DNA from: UBA4207 sp964352405
GTDB taxonomy: Bacteria; Bdellovibrionota; Bacteriovoracia; Bacteriovoracales; Bacteriovoracaceae
DNA: 33,838 bases
Assembly: GCA_964352405.1 (NCBI GenBank)
Contig: CAYGRY010000026.1
Span: forward strand, 1-33,838
Direction of reading: 5' to 3'
In this document: positions 1-7,269 of the stretch, one piece after another
How the letters are laid out: the number at the start of each line of letters is the position of its first letter
How positions within the stretch are numbered: position 1 is the stretch's first letter
The notes under the pieces: model-generated
What the model saw: the letters and a program-made list of their open reading frames with translations, nothing else
What the model was told of the DNA's origin: nothing
Databases searched by the model: none
Program-made: the position numbers and the translations under genes

Positions 1-253
1 TAAACGAAATAATTACACCGAGTTGCTGACTTTAAGCAGGTTTGCAAGAGTTCAGCTTCGTGCTTTTGACATTTTTTTCTAAGATCGCAAAATTAAATCT
101 CATACAATACAAGCAGAAAAAAATTTTTTGATGATAGAAGAGTTGAGATAACCTTTAGAGAGTTTGAAGAAATGACAGATTCAATTTTTCACATAGATTT
201 AGATGCTCCCATTGAACTTGAATAATATTAGTTTTTATTTCAAAGCGGATTTT

Positions 254-742
254 ATGAAAAAAATTATTTACTTTTTACTATTAAGCTTGCCCTACGTTGG
301 GCATGCAAACGAGTGTCTCCAGTATGCAAAACTAAATAGTGTTTTGCAAAATGGCTATGAAAATGAACTTCTTACTAGGTTATGTAAAAATAGACAAAAA
401 TCTTCGGTTGAATGCTTCAACGAAGTTTCGAAGCTATCAGACTTACCAGACAATCCGGTAAGTCGTGTTATCGGTTACCAAAGAGCAATAGTGCTTACAT
501 GTCAAGGCGCCAGAAATGCCAACCCTCTTGGCGTAGTTAAATGCTTGGCTGAAATAGAGGCTCAAGAACTGAATCTTTCTTTCGAAAAAGCAAACCAAGT
601 TTTATGTGCTGGGGCAATAAACACTGCTCCTGTTATTTGTTTTAAGAATACGTATAAAGGATTCGACTCTATAGAAATTGCACTAGAATGTTCTCAAACT
701 CGATTTACACACGAGGAATTAAATTTTTATCAAATTGATTGA
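254..742 (+). CDS. Small secreted cysteine-repeat protein, unknown function
   Basis: A 162-residue protein opening with a typical signal peptide (MKKIIYFLLLSLPYVGHA), so it is probably exported to the periplasm or beyond. The mature part has eight cysteines. Three imperfect repeats can be seen, each a Cys pair bracketing a short polar stretch: LCKN..VEC, TCQGARNANP..VKC and LCAGAINTAPVIC; the last two share C-x-G-A-x-N-x-x-P. The even number of Cys suggests disulfides. The frame is open upstream to an ATG at 203, but the Met at 254 starts the signal peptide, so I chose it; the ribosome site there is weak (AAGCGGA). A TACAAT at 103-108 could be a -10 box. No family was recognised. It begins a run of orphan secreted proteins. 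Confidence 0.7.
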   Translation: MKKIIYFLLLSLPYVGHANECLQYAKLNSVLQNGYENELLTRLCKNRQKSSVECFNEVSKLSDLPDNPVSRVIGYQRAIVLTCQGARNANPLGVVKCLAEIEAQELNLSFEKANQVLCAGAINTAPVICFKNTYKGFDSIEIALECSQTRFTHEELNFYQID

Positions 743-812
743 TATTATTTAAGTTCACCTTTTTGTAAGTATTAAACACAATTTTTTTTGAGGTAATTCT
801 CAGGAGGCTATT

Positions 813-1205
813 ATGAAAAAATTAGTGACTGCTTTATTAATGATCTGTTCCCTTCAATCTTTTGCAAGCTCAAAAGATTACAACAAGAAACTAGAAAAAT
901 ATGTTTTACAACGTTTAGAGACACGGGTCGAAAACGGAAGCACATCTCCGGGGCTAACTGAGCTAGTGTCTAAAGACGCTAAAGTTGAACTTAAAATTGC
1001 CACTACTTCCTTACGTTGCCTAGGCTACGAATCCCCTTCTGGCAATGGAAAAGCAGTAGGTACATGCCTCGTTAAGGCATTCGATGCAGCTAGCGGTGGT
1101 GAGCGCCTTGAAGTTATGTATGCCGTCATCATAAGTGATGATATTGAGCATGACGACGCGTCAAGGAGCTGGGCCGTTACTTTGCAACAATACCTTTATT
1201 TTTAA
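813..1205 (+). CDS. Small secreted protein, unknown function
   Basis: A 130-residue protein with a clear signal peptide (MKKLVTALLMICSLQSFAS) and a perfect Shine-Dalgarno (AGGAGG, nine bases before the ATG), which makes translation very likely. The mature part is about 110 residues with two cysteines (RCLGYES... and GTCLVK) that could form one disulfide, and a C-terminus ending in aromatics (QQYLYF). No motif or family was recognised. It follows the preceding secreted protein by 70 bases on the same strand and may share its transcript. A strong stem-loop follows at 1226-1269. Confidence 0.75.
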   Translation: MKKLVTALLMICSLQSFASSKDYNKKLEKYVLQRLETRVENGSTSPGLTELVSKDAKVELKIATTSLRCLGYESPSGNGKAVGTCLVKAFDAASGGERLEVMYAVIISDDIEHDDASRSWAVTLQQYLYF

Positions 1206-1225
1206 ATCAATTACTTCTAACCGGC

Positions 1226-1269
1226 TGATTCTTGTTTATTTTAATTTTTAATATAATAAACAAGGATCA
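1226..1269. terminator. AT-rich 15-bp stem-loop after the secreted-protein genes
   Basis: The arms are TGATTCTTGTTTATT (1226-1240) and AATAAACAAGGATCA (1255-1269), pairing over 15 positions with one G-T wobble, around a 14-base AT-rich loop. It lies 20 bases after the stop of the gene ending at 1205. The position fits a transcript end or 3'-stabilising hairpin, but there is no T-run after it and the stem is AT-rich, so a classic intrinsic terminator is not proven. Confidence 0.45.
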
Positions 1270-1981
1270 AGCACCTATGAATAGTTCTAAACACTCAGAA
1301 TTTATCTGAGATTGGCAATTAAATCGGTAGGATTTTTACTGATGAGGCGTCAAATTCTTTCATTCTATTGAGAAAAATTATAATATCTCCTCGCAGATTA
1401 GATTTTAAATTTGCACCAGCCACAGTAACGATTGATAGATTAATTCCAAAATGATTCTAATCTAACAATGGTCCTTTCTTTTTTATCTACACTCAACGCC
1501 AGTTTCACTAGGTGATCTTGTTCAATTATAGGGAACGAATCCTCTAAACGATTTCGATTATTAACCCTTCTTCCTAGTTGTGATTGATCAAGAGAACAAT
1601 TTGCAAAATTCTCCAATTTATACACATACGACTAACACATATCTGATCAGTTCGAAAATCAAGTGAAGCCTGGTTGCATGACATCAACATGATTGGCAAA
1701 AATAGTGAGCAAGAAGTCGATAGTGTAAGTGTAGTTTTCCATCTTCGAAATTTGTGACATCTGTTAAATTAAAAAATGTAATTCCTTTTTCTATGATCAA
1801 CTCAACTTCTCCTGACAAATTGAAGTTTATTTTAGTTATGTATAGCATTTCATAAGATATGACATGCTATCTCAAAACTGGATAAGACAATATTATTATG
1901 CTGATATTAGAAGTGTTCTTCAGTTCGGGAATTTTTATACAATGTTTTTGAGCGAGATTATTATCATTTCTAAATTATAGA
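1270..1981. other. Gap with no convincing gene
   Basis: About 700 bases of very AT-rich sequence between convergent genes. Both strands are broken by stops. The longest ATG-started frame (minus, 1440-1625, 61 codons) has no ribosome site and no recognisable motif, and a plus-strand open stretch around 1650-1760 is only about 36 codons. Nothing else was seen. The region may be decayed coding sequence or an untranslated region. Confidence 0.5.
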
Positions 1982-2491
1982 CTAGTCAGCAGCCGTCTTA
2001 TCAATGATCTTTATTAGCTCTTCAATAGTTTTTAAGTGTTTTTTCAGATCATTTGAATATAAATAATTGACATGTGAATGAGTCCCTATTTCGAGATTAG
2101 ACTCAGTACATATTAGCTTTGCTTGCTTGGTCAAGCTTGAAAAATCTTTTAGATCAATACTTAATTTAATAAGTGTTTCATTAGCTAGAGATTTGCAATC
2201 CTTTCCTTCTTCCGTAACTGCTTCGCATGCTATGATTAATTCACTACTTGGGTCAATACTGGAACTATTTAAGCTTTTAGACGTAATCTTAAAAGTAAGC
2301 AAGGATAGAAAATCTTCAAGATTAATCTCTGTCGGTTTGCTGGATACAACAGATCCATATCTATCAATAAGATTAGATTGTGCCAATTGAACTTCTTGTG
2401 CAAGAGTGCCACATGTAAAGTCCTCAGTTCCAGTTCCAACGACCTGGGCAGCTAATATTGTTGAATAAAGGAATAATATTAAATACTTCAT
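1982..2491 (-). CDS. Small secreted protein, unknown function
   Basis: A 169-residue protein with a hydrophobic N-terminus (MKYLILFLYSTILAAQVVG) that looks like a signal peptide. The mature part is mostly helical and polar with four cysteines (FTCGT, IACEA, KDCKS, LICTES), enough for two disulfides. The rest is rich in Leu, Ser and Lys and ends in charged helices (KKHLKTIEELIKIIDK). The ribosome site is weak. No family was recognised. It is divergent from the TPR/winged-helix gene at 2617, with 125 bases between the two starts, so the two may share a control region. Confidence 0.6.
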   Translation of the reverse strand: MKYLILFLYSTILAAQVVGTGTEDFTCGTLAQEVQLAQSNLIDRYGSVVSSKPTEINLEDFLSLLTFKITSKSLNSSSIDPSSELIIACEAVTEEGKDCKSLANETLIKLSIDLKDFSSLTKQAKLICTESNLEIGTHSHVNYLYSNDLKKHLKTIEELIKIIDKTAAD

Positions 2492-2616
2492 CTATATAAA
2501 CTTATCGAATACTCATTTAAATACTTTAAATATTTATTTACTGGTTTTTTTTCAATAAATACAAGTGGTTACATGGAAAACTTTAAACAGTTGGGAAAAT
2601 AACCGATAAGCATTTC

Positions 2617-3807
2617 ATGTCAGAAGTAAAAAATGCCAAATTTATAGATTATTTCCATAAGATAAAGCTAGGATTAGTAAAACCCAGTATTTTGAAGAAA
2701 GATCATCATTTATCAATTTTCGAAAAAAAGATACTGGAATCGATGCTATATCATAAAAAAGGTAAATACTCCTTTGCAATTAATCAATTAATAAACTTCA
2801 AGTCAAATGTAAACTTTCTCGAAGCTTTTAGATGTAGCTGCATTGGTAAATGTTATAATGATTCAACCAATTATGCTGAAGCAATGAAATACTTAAAACA
2901 ATCTGTTGAATATTTTCAGAAATGCAATGATACCGATTATATATTTGTACCTTTGTTTGATCTGCTCGTTTTGCATATGAATTTAAAGGATATTGATAAT
3001 TTTAACGTTTTTTATACTATTTTTAAAACATTACCTTTGAATACACAAGTTAAGAGATTTAAAAGCTGTCAGGCTGAAATTTTTTATACCCTACTTAATG
3101 AGAATCCTAACGAAGCACTTAGAAAGATTGATTACATTAACAAGAATTTCTCTAACGAAATCGAAGATCGACTTGGATATTTTTATATTTTGAAAATTAT
3201 GGCCTTAGTAAAACTATCTAAATATAAAACATGTTTTGAAATTTTAGAAAAGTATAGCTTATCCTCTGGCTATCGAGTGAGATCAAACTACAAGTATATT
3301 ATGAGTCTGTTGAATTTTCTAGTGTACAAAAAATCCATTTATGTTTACCAAAGAGATTTTTTAGAAGCTACACAGCTTTATAATGAATTGCTTGTTATCA
3401 AGAATTTGAGTGAATCTAATGTAAAAGAGGCAAAAGACAAGTGGAAAGAGCTGCAATCCAATAACGAAAAATTATATGGAAATGATTTTAAATTTGGGGG
3501 CGATGATTGCTTGTTTTTCAGAGTACTTCAAACTGTTCAAAGTACAACGAACTTTATCATTCAAGATAGTATTGATAAGAAAGAAATTAAATCAGCATCT
3601 GAGAAGCTATACTTCATGTTAGTTTCTTATGCTACTCCTGTTCCTAAAGAGCACCTGATTTCAATTCTTTGGAAAGAAGAATTGGATGAAAAGAATGACA
3701 AGAGACTTCGTAGCTTAATTTACATAATCAAAAAAAATTATGGTATTAATATTCTAGCAAAAGATGGCAAATACTCAATTATATCATCAGAGGTGAAGGT
3801 TGCTTAA
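2617..3807 (+). CDS. TPR-like protein with C-terminal winged-helix domain, putative regulator
   Basis: A 396-residue cytoplasmic protein with no signal peptide. Residues about 20-310 are helical and Tyr/Phe/Leu/Asn rich, with helix-pair periodicity like tetratricopeptide repeats (for example the AFRCSCIGKCYNDSTNYAEA stretch and NEALRKIDYINKNF). Residues about 326-390 read as a winged helix of the OmpR/SARP kind: two helices, PKEHLISILWKEE, then DKRLRSLIYIIKKNYGI as likely recognition helix and a beta wing ending DGKYSII. In known TPR regulators the repeats sense a ligand or partner and the winged helix binds DNA; here the DNA-binding domain is at the C-terminus. Only secreted orphans surround it, so they are plausible targets (inference). 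Codon use is very AT-rich. The ribosome site before ATG 2617 is weak. Confidence 0.6.
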   Translation: MSEVKNAKFIDYFHKIKLGLVKPSILKKDHHLSIFEKKILESMLYHKKGKYSFAINQLINFKSNVNFLEAFRCSCIGKCYNDSTNYAEAMKYLKQSVEYFQKCNDTDYIFVPLFDLLVLHMNLKDIDNFNVFYTIFKTLPLNTQVKRFKSCQAEIFYTLLNENPNEALRKIDYINKNFSNEIEDRLGYFYILKIMALVKLSKYKTCFEILEKYSLSSGYRVRSNYKYIMSLLNFLVYKKSIYVYQRDFLEATQLYNELLVIKNLSESNVKEAKDKWKELQSNNEKLYGNDFKFGGDDCLFFRVLQTVQSTTNFIIQDSIDKKEIKSASEKLYFMLVSYATPVPKEHLISILWKEELDEKNDKRLRSLIYIIKKNYGINILAKDGKYSIISSEVKVA

Positions 3808-3938
3808 AAATAACTGAAAATGTAAGTAGTTTGAAAATTTGCGACTTGAGCTGACAGTACTCCCTTCTCGAGCTATGCCTGTCAGATCAATTAGATTGCA
3901 AGTTCATAAAATTACTCACATGCAACTGTCACTAAGCC

Positions 3939-4271
3939 CTAATATTCAATTAACTCGCATTCAGTCCTGTCTTCAATAAACTTATATCTTCTATCAACTT
4001 TGTTTATAGCTACATAGCACTGATGAGTTAAATACTTGTAGCTATTTGATTGGGCCTTTGTATAAACTTCAATAAAAAATAGACAATCTTCTTCCGCTTC
4101 GCATTTCACAGCTTTAAATCCCCATATGTCCTGAACGCTTTTATTTAATTTTGAGAAATAGCTCTTTATACCAAAAATTGTTTCTCTTTCCATTGCTTTA
4201 GTTACTCTTACTTCATCTGCCATGCCTAAAACACACCTAAGGGTCAAAAATACAATTAATGCAATTTTCAT
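3939..4271 (-). CDS. Small secreted protein, unknown function
   Basis: A 110-residue protein. The frame extends to an ATG at 4292, but the ATG at 4271 is preceded by a good Shine-Dalgarno (AAGGAG) and starts the signal peptide (MKIALIVFLTLRCVLGMADE), so that start is chosen. The mature part has four cysteines: a KCEAEEDC pair, then HQC and TEC near the end. It is small and probably disulfide-bonded. No family was recognised. It lies downstream of the 4370-4948 gene on the same strand, but a perfect hairpin (4311-4340) sits between them, so it is probably transcribed separately or by read-through. Confidence 0.65.
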   Translation of the reverse strand: MKIALIVFLTLRCVLGMADEVRVTKAMERETIFGIKSYFSKLNKSVQDIWGFKAVKCEAEEDCLFFIEVYTKAQSNSYKYLTHQCYVAINKVDRRYKFIEDRTECELIEY

Positions 4272-4310
4272 AATATTCTCCTTGTTCAGCAAACATTTTA
4301 TTCTTGTTAA

Positions 4311-4340
4311 TTAAGCCTGAGCATTGTTAATCAGGCTTAA
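4311..4340. terminator. Perfect 10-bp inverted repeat, likely hairpin terminator
   Basis: TTAAGCCTGA (4311-4320) and TCAGGCTTAA (4331-4340) are exact reverse complements around a 10-base loop. It lies 30 bases past the stop of the minus-strand gene at 4370 and before the ribosome site of the next minus-strand gene. On the minus strand it is followed by AT-rich sequence without a clean T-run, so it is best read as a terminator-like or transcript-processing hairpin. Confidence 0.5.
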
Positions 4341-4369
4341 CTCTATGTCCTAAAGGTTCAGCTAAAATC

Positions 4370-4948
4370 TTAATAACTAACACCCTCTACAGTTAGTAGA
4401 TTTACACATTTTTGGATTGTTATGTTGGACGAAATACTATACTTATCACTTTGGTCTCCTTTTACAGTATGTCCATTTCTCCAATTCCAGCCAATTTCTA
4501 TATAAAATTGCCTAATGTTAAATTTAGCCCCTCTGCTCTCAGCATCTTTTTTCACAATACGCATACATTCATAAACAATTGGAAGGTTTTGCTCTGCAAA
4601 GCTGTGGGAAGAATCAGAGCTCACAAAATTGACATTAAGCTGATTAAACTTCTCTTTAAATTCTGCACTCGTTAAATAAATTAATGTGTCGGGTACTTGT
4701 ACTATATTTGCTATTAGTTCTAGAGTATCCTTGCTCGGTACTTCTTTTAATAATTGCTTGGCTTCTATAATATCGCCCTTTAGCTGTTCAATACTAGAAG
4801 AAGAAGGTAGTGAGTCCTTAACTGATGCAATTTTTTCATTTAGAGCTTGGATATTTTTAGTATTATTTCTAACCTGAGTCTTAATATCAGCTGAAGCTAA
4901 AATTGGAATACTTCCTAAGACTAACAATACTATTAACAGTTTTTTCAT
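4370..4948 (-). CDS. Secreted coiled-coil protein, unknown function
   Basis: A 192-residue protein with a signal peptide (MKKLLIVLLVLGSIPILASA) and a strong Shine-Dalgarno (AGGAG, seven bases before ATG). Residues about 22-75 have heptad-like hydrophobic spacing with a serine break (VRNNTKNIQALNEKIASV, then SIEQLKGDIIEAKQLLKEV), suggesting a short coiled coil or helical hairpin. The C-terminal half is mixed alpha/beta with two Cys (YECM and QKCVN) and Trp-rich GWNWRNGH. No family was recognised. The coiled coil hints at oligomerisation or a scaffold at the cell surface (inference). Confidence 0.65.
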   Translation of the reverse strand: MKKLLIVLLVLGSIPILASADIKTQVRNNTKNIQALNEKIASVKDSLPSSSSIEQLKGDIIEAKQLLKEVPSKDTLELIANIVQVPDTLIYLTSAEFKEKFNQLNVNFVSSDSSHSFAEQNLPIVYECMRIVKKDAESRGAKFNIRQFYIEIGWNWRNGHTVKGDQSDKYSISSNITIQKCVNLLTVEGVSY

Positions 4949-5030
4949 GATTTTCTCCTATGTTTTTATGTGATAATTTTAACCTTCACTTAGTTAATAA
5001 CTTATTCGCTTTAACCCAACCTGACCTTTA

Positions 5031-6050
5031 TCAGTTTAAAAAATTGAAGGCACGAAATGTGGATATTACAAATTCCTCAAGTTGTTCTATAGATTTAGCT
5101 TCTTTCTCATATTGACCAATCTCTAGTTCGTTTCTAAAGTTTTTAGTATCGTTAGAATAATCTATGTAATGCTTATTTATGCATTTACTAGCTCTTTCTC
5201 TAAAGTCAGGATTAAACTTCTTTAACTCTTCTTTTAGTCCTAGAAGTATTCTTTGAACTTTTACAATGTCATTGATTCTTAGGAAAAGATTTTCTTGAAC
5301 CTCAGTTGGAAGTGAAGCCTCGTCTAAAATTTGTATGTTTTCATTCGGATTATCTCTTTCTAGACCGAGATAACTAAAAACATCTTTGTAAAAGGCGATC
5401 TTCCCTGACTCTACGTTGTCACTATTGAAACAGTCTCCTCGTGCGAGGTGATTCCATAAATCAATCTTGATTTCTTCTTTGTAACCGCCTTCTTTTTTAT
5501 ATTCCTTTCTTAGCTTGAACCCATTATTTGTTGTTTTGAGGTTGCAGCTACCTATCTTAAGTAATGTGGCATTCTCAGAGAAATCATTCCAATCGATATC
5601 CTTAAGCATTCTATCTAAATCATTTTTATCAATAGATAGATTGCTTACTCTTGTATAATGATCACTGTCTGCAAGTGGTATAAAAAAAGATTTTCCCTCA
5701 TAACTATACGTTATAAAGTTAGATTCAATACCATTTCTAACTACAATAGAGCTTTTATTAGTTGTATTCTTAAGAGAAAAAAAACTTAATGAGTCAGCTC
5801 TCGTTTCTAAACTGAATCCAAATTCAGCATTAATTCCATTTATTAATTCATTGTCGAGGCTTTGCTCAAGGTTTCGTATTTCATGCCCTAACTTGCCAAC
5901 TCGTTCATGATTGTCTTTTTCTAAGATAACACATTGCTTGTAATCACTTTCTTTAAACTTACCTGGGGAGTAGTCACTTAAGCTTGCTTGAGCAAGGCCA
6001 AACGGGGAGCAAAGTAATATTAATGTTATATACTTAAATCTGATATTCAT
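5031..6050 (-). CDS. Secreted protein, unknown function
   Basis: A 339-residue protein, the largest of the orphan secreted set. The N-terminus (MNIRFKYITLILLCSPFGLAQA) is a signal peptide; the Cys at 14 is not in a lipobox that would clearly make it a lipoprotein. The mature part has four cysteines (KQCVI, GSCNL, GDCFN, SKCIN). A helical stretch follows the signal peptide, then beta-rich sequence (IVVRNGIESNFITYSYEGKS), then a helical C-terminus. The ribosome site is acceptable (AAGAGAG). No family was recognised. It is 82 bases upstream of the coiled-coil gene on the same strand and could form a unit with it. Confidence 0.65.
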   Translation of the reverse strand: MNIRFKYITLILLCSPFGLAQASLSDYSPGKFKESDYKQCVILEKDNHERVGKLGHEIRNLEQSLDNELINGINAEFGFSLETRADSLSFFSLKNTTNKSSIVVRNGIESNFITYSYEGKSFFIPLADSDHYTRVSNLSIDKNDLDRMLKDIDWNDFSENATLLKIGSCNLKTTNNGFKLRKEYKKEGGYKEEIKIDLWNHLARGDCFNSDNVESGKIAFYKDVFSYLGLERDNPNENIQILDEASLPTEVQENLFLRINDIVKVQRILLGLKEELKKFNPDFRERASKCINKHYIDYSNDTKNFRNELEIGQYEKEAKSIEQLEEFVISTFRAFNFLN

Positions 6051-6353
6051 TGCGATTCTCTCTTTTTGGGGGTGAAGTTAGTTTTTATTAACTTGATTTT
6101 AAATTAAGAGAACTGCCGGTTTCAAAAAATAATGTCAATCCTCCGATTATAAGTACCTATAATTACTAACACCCCCTATCGAGAGAGTTCTAGTAAAGAA
6201 TAAAATCTAGGTGGAGTTCTATAATTAAATTTATAAAATATTATTTTAGGTAAGAATCTATTTTATTTAAGAGAACCGCTATGCTTGCTATATATTCAAA
6301 ATTGACGTTCAATTAATAATTTGATTGCAAGATACTAGTAGATTATATACTGA

Positions 6354-6566
6354 CTGATCATTATAAGCAGGAAGATTATAAAAAGTAGACAAGATTTTTC
6401 AATTTTAAAAATATTAACTTCTCATACTTTTGATAGTGACTTAATCTCAAACTTAACTTTCGCTTTTAATCCCTCCGCCCAATTATCATTACATTTAAAG
6501 GGAATTTTCCAACGAGATAAAATACTTTATGTATCGGATGAATTTAGACCTAAAATGATTATATGA
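6354..6566 (+). pseudogene. Start-less open frame, possible gene remnant
   Basis: Seventy codons are open between a TGA at 6351-6353 and a TGA at 6564-6566. There is no usable ATG, GTG or TTG near the beginning. The translation looks protein-like in its second half (NPSAQLSLHLKGIF, then RDKILYVSDEFRP), and base composition rises locally around the Pro/Ala codons. It could be the 3' end of a decayed gene; chance openness in AT-rich DNA cannot be excluded and no family was recognised. Confidence 0.2.
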
Positions 6567-6610
6567 TCATTGCCAAACAAAGTGCTGGATAATAAAACTA
6601 TAATAGACTC

Positions 6611-6828
6611 ATTAATAATGTTTTATCTATATATAAGTATCTATTATCGGTAAATTTCGCATTAAATAATAAATTCAATCCTTTCAATAAAGTAACTCCA
6701 TTTTTTATGTAAAGCTTTTAAGGCGATATTTTTACACTCAATCGAGTTGAACCAGTGTAAGATTAATGCGAAATCAAAAGTACATGACTGTCATTTATTA
6801 TAAAAGCGCAGCTGGTCTGCGCTTCTTT
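6611..6828 (+). ncRNA. Candidate structured small RNA (or miniature inverted-repeat element)
   Basis: A 12-bp perfect inverted repeat, ATTTCGCATTAA (6654-6665) and TTAATGCGAAAT (6763-6774), closes a 121-base segment. Inside it TTACACT (6732-6738) pairs with AGTGTAA (6754-6760), with further TCAA/TTGA pairing in the loop. A TATAAT lies at 6599-6604, and the GC-rich hairpin at 6804-6824 followed by CTTTT could end a plus-strand transcript. Together this resembles promoter, structured RNA and terminator. No good -35 was found. The same repeat could instead be the ends of a small mobile element; no target duplication is visible. The ends given are inferred. Confidence 0.22.
6804..6824. terminator. 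Intrinsic terminator after hpf, probably bidirectional
   Basis: AAGCGCAG (6804-6811) and CTGCGCTT (6817-6824) form an 8-bp GC-rich stem with a five-base loop, 28 bases past the hpf stop. On the minus strand it is followed by TTATAATAAA directly after the TT that ends the stem; on the plus strand by CTTTT. It is the obvious end of the lptCA-lptB-rpoN-hpf transcript and could also stop transcription arriving from the left. Confidence 0.75.
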
Positions 6829-6852
6829 TAAAATACAATTTAACAAATTATT

Positions 6853-7218
6853 TTATGAAACCTTCTTCGAGTCGTAATCACCCCAAGCCTCTGCCGGCTC
6901 ATGGATTTCCATATAAGTTTTTCCACGGTGAATTTTATTCTTCACTTTATGCTTAGATTTATCGACTTGTTTTTCGAGTTTTTCAACAACTAAGTCCATG
7001 CTCTTATACAGATTATCTGCCGCAGCTGTTGCATGCCACTGGCCATGGGGACCATAAAGATGAACTTCTGAGTAATGTTTTTGATCTTGAACGTAACACG
7101 TCCATTTAATTCGACCATCGCCCTCAAAATATTTTTCGAACTTACTCGATTTCTCGTTGATTCGTTCGTCTAGAGCTGGTGTGTGTTCCATGTGAATGAA
7201 GGAAATAGTGACTTTCAT
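6853..7218 (-). CDS. hpf: Ribosome hibernation-promoting factor (HPF/RaiA family)
   Basis: A 121-residue cytoplasmic protein of the HPF/RaiA (YfiA, sigma-54 modulation) family, which binds the 30S subunit between tRNA and mRNA sites and inactivates ribosomes in starvation. The fold is visible: MKVTISFIHME, then DERINEKSSKFEKYF (helix 1), a beta-rich middle (VHLYGPHGQWHATAAADN) and DLYKSMD-like helix 2 followed by Lys-rich KSKHKVKNKIHRGK. At 121 residues it is nearer the short form than the long, dimerising form. The frame runs to 7269, but ATG 7218 has an AGGAG ahead of it and matches the family start. The position right after rpoN is classic. A terminator follows at 6804-6824. Confidence 0.9.
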   Translation of the reverse strand: MKVTISFIHMEHTPALDERINEKSSKFEKYFEGDGRIKWTCYVQDQKHYSEVHLYGPHGQWHATAAADNLYKSMDLVVEKLEKQVDKSKHKVKNKIHRGKTYMEIHEPAEAWGDYDSKKVS

Positions 7219-7269
7219 ACTAGCTGTTCTCCTCTTTATCGGGCCTAACTTCAGTTCGGTCCGTAGCAA

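Larger units (their letters stand above)
6051..6852. other. 800-base gap before hpf, no confirmed gene
   Basis: No ATG-started gene was found. The stretch is very AT-rich and holds three things described separately: an open 70-codon frame without a start codon (6354-6566), a nested inverted-repeat structure (6654-6774), and the terminator of the hpf operon (6804-6824). It marks the border between the orphan secreted proteins and the conserved lpt-rpoN-hpf operon. Confidence 0.6.

Noticed and set aside
1440..1625. A 61-codon minus-strand frame in the gap after the second secreted protein
   Set aside because: No ribosome site, no motif, no signal peptide, and isolated; length is within chance for this composition.
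2127..2390. An 87-codon plus-strand frame
   Set aside because: It lies entirely antisense to the secreted protein at 1982-2491, which has a signal peptide and even cysteines; the antisense frame shows no such features.
3851..3885. CTGACAG/CTGTCAG inverted repeat after the winged-helix gene as terminator
   Set aside because: Only seven pairs with a 21-base loop and no T-run.
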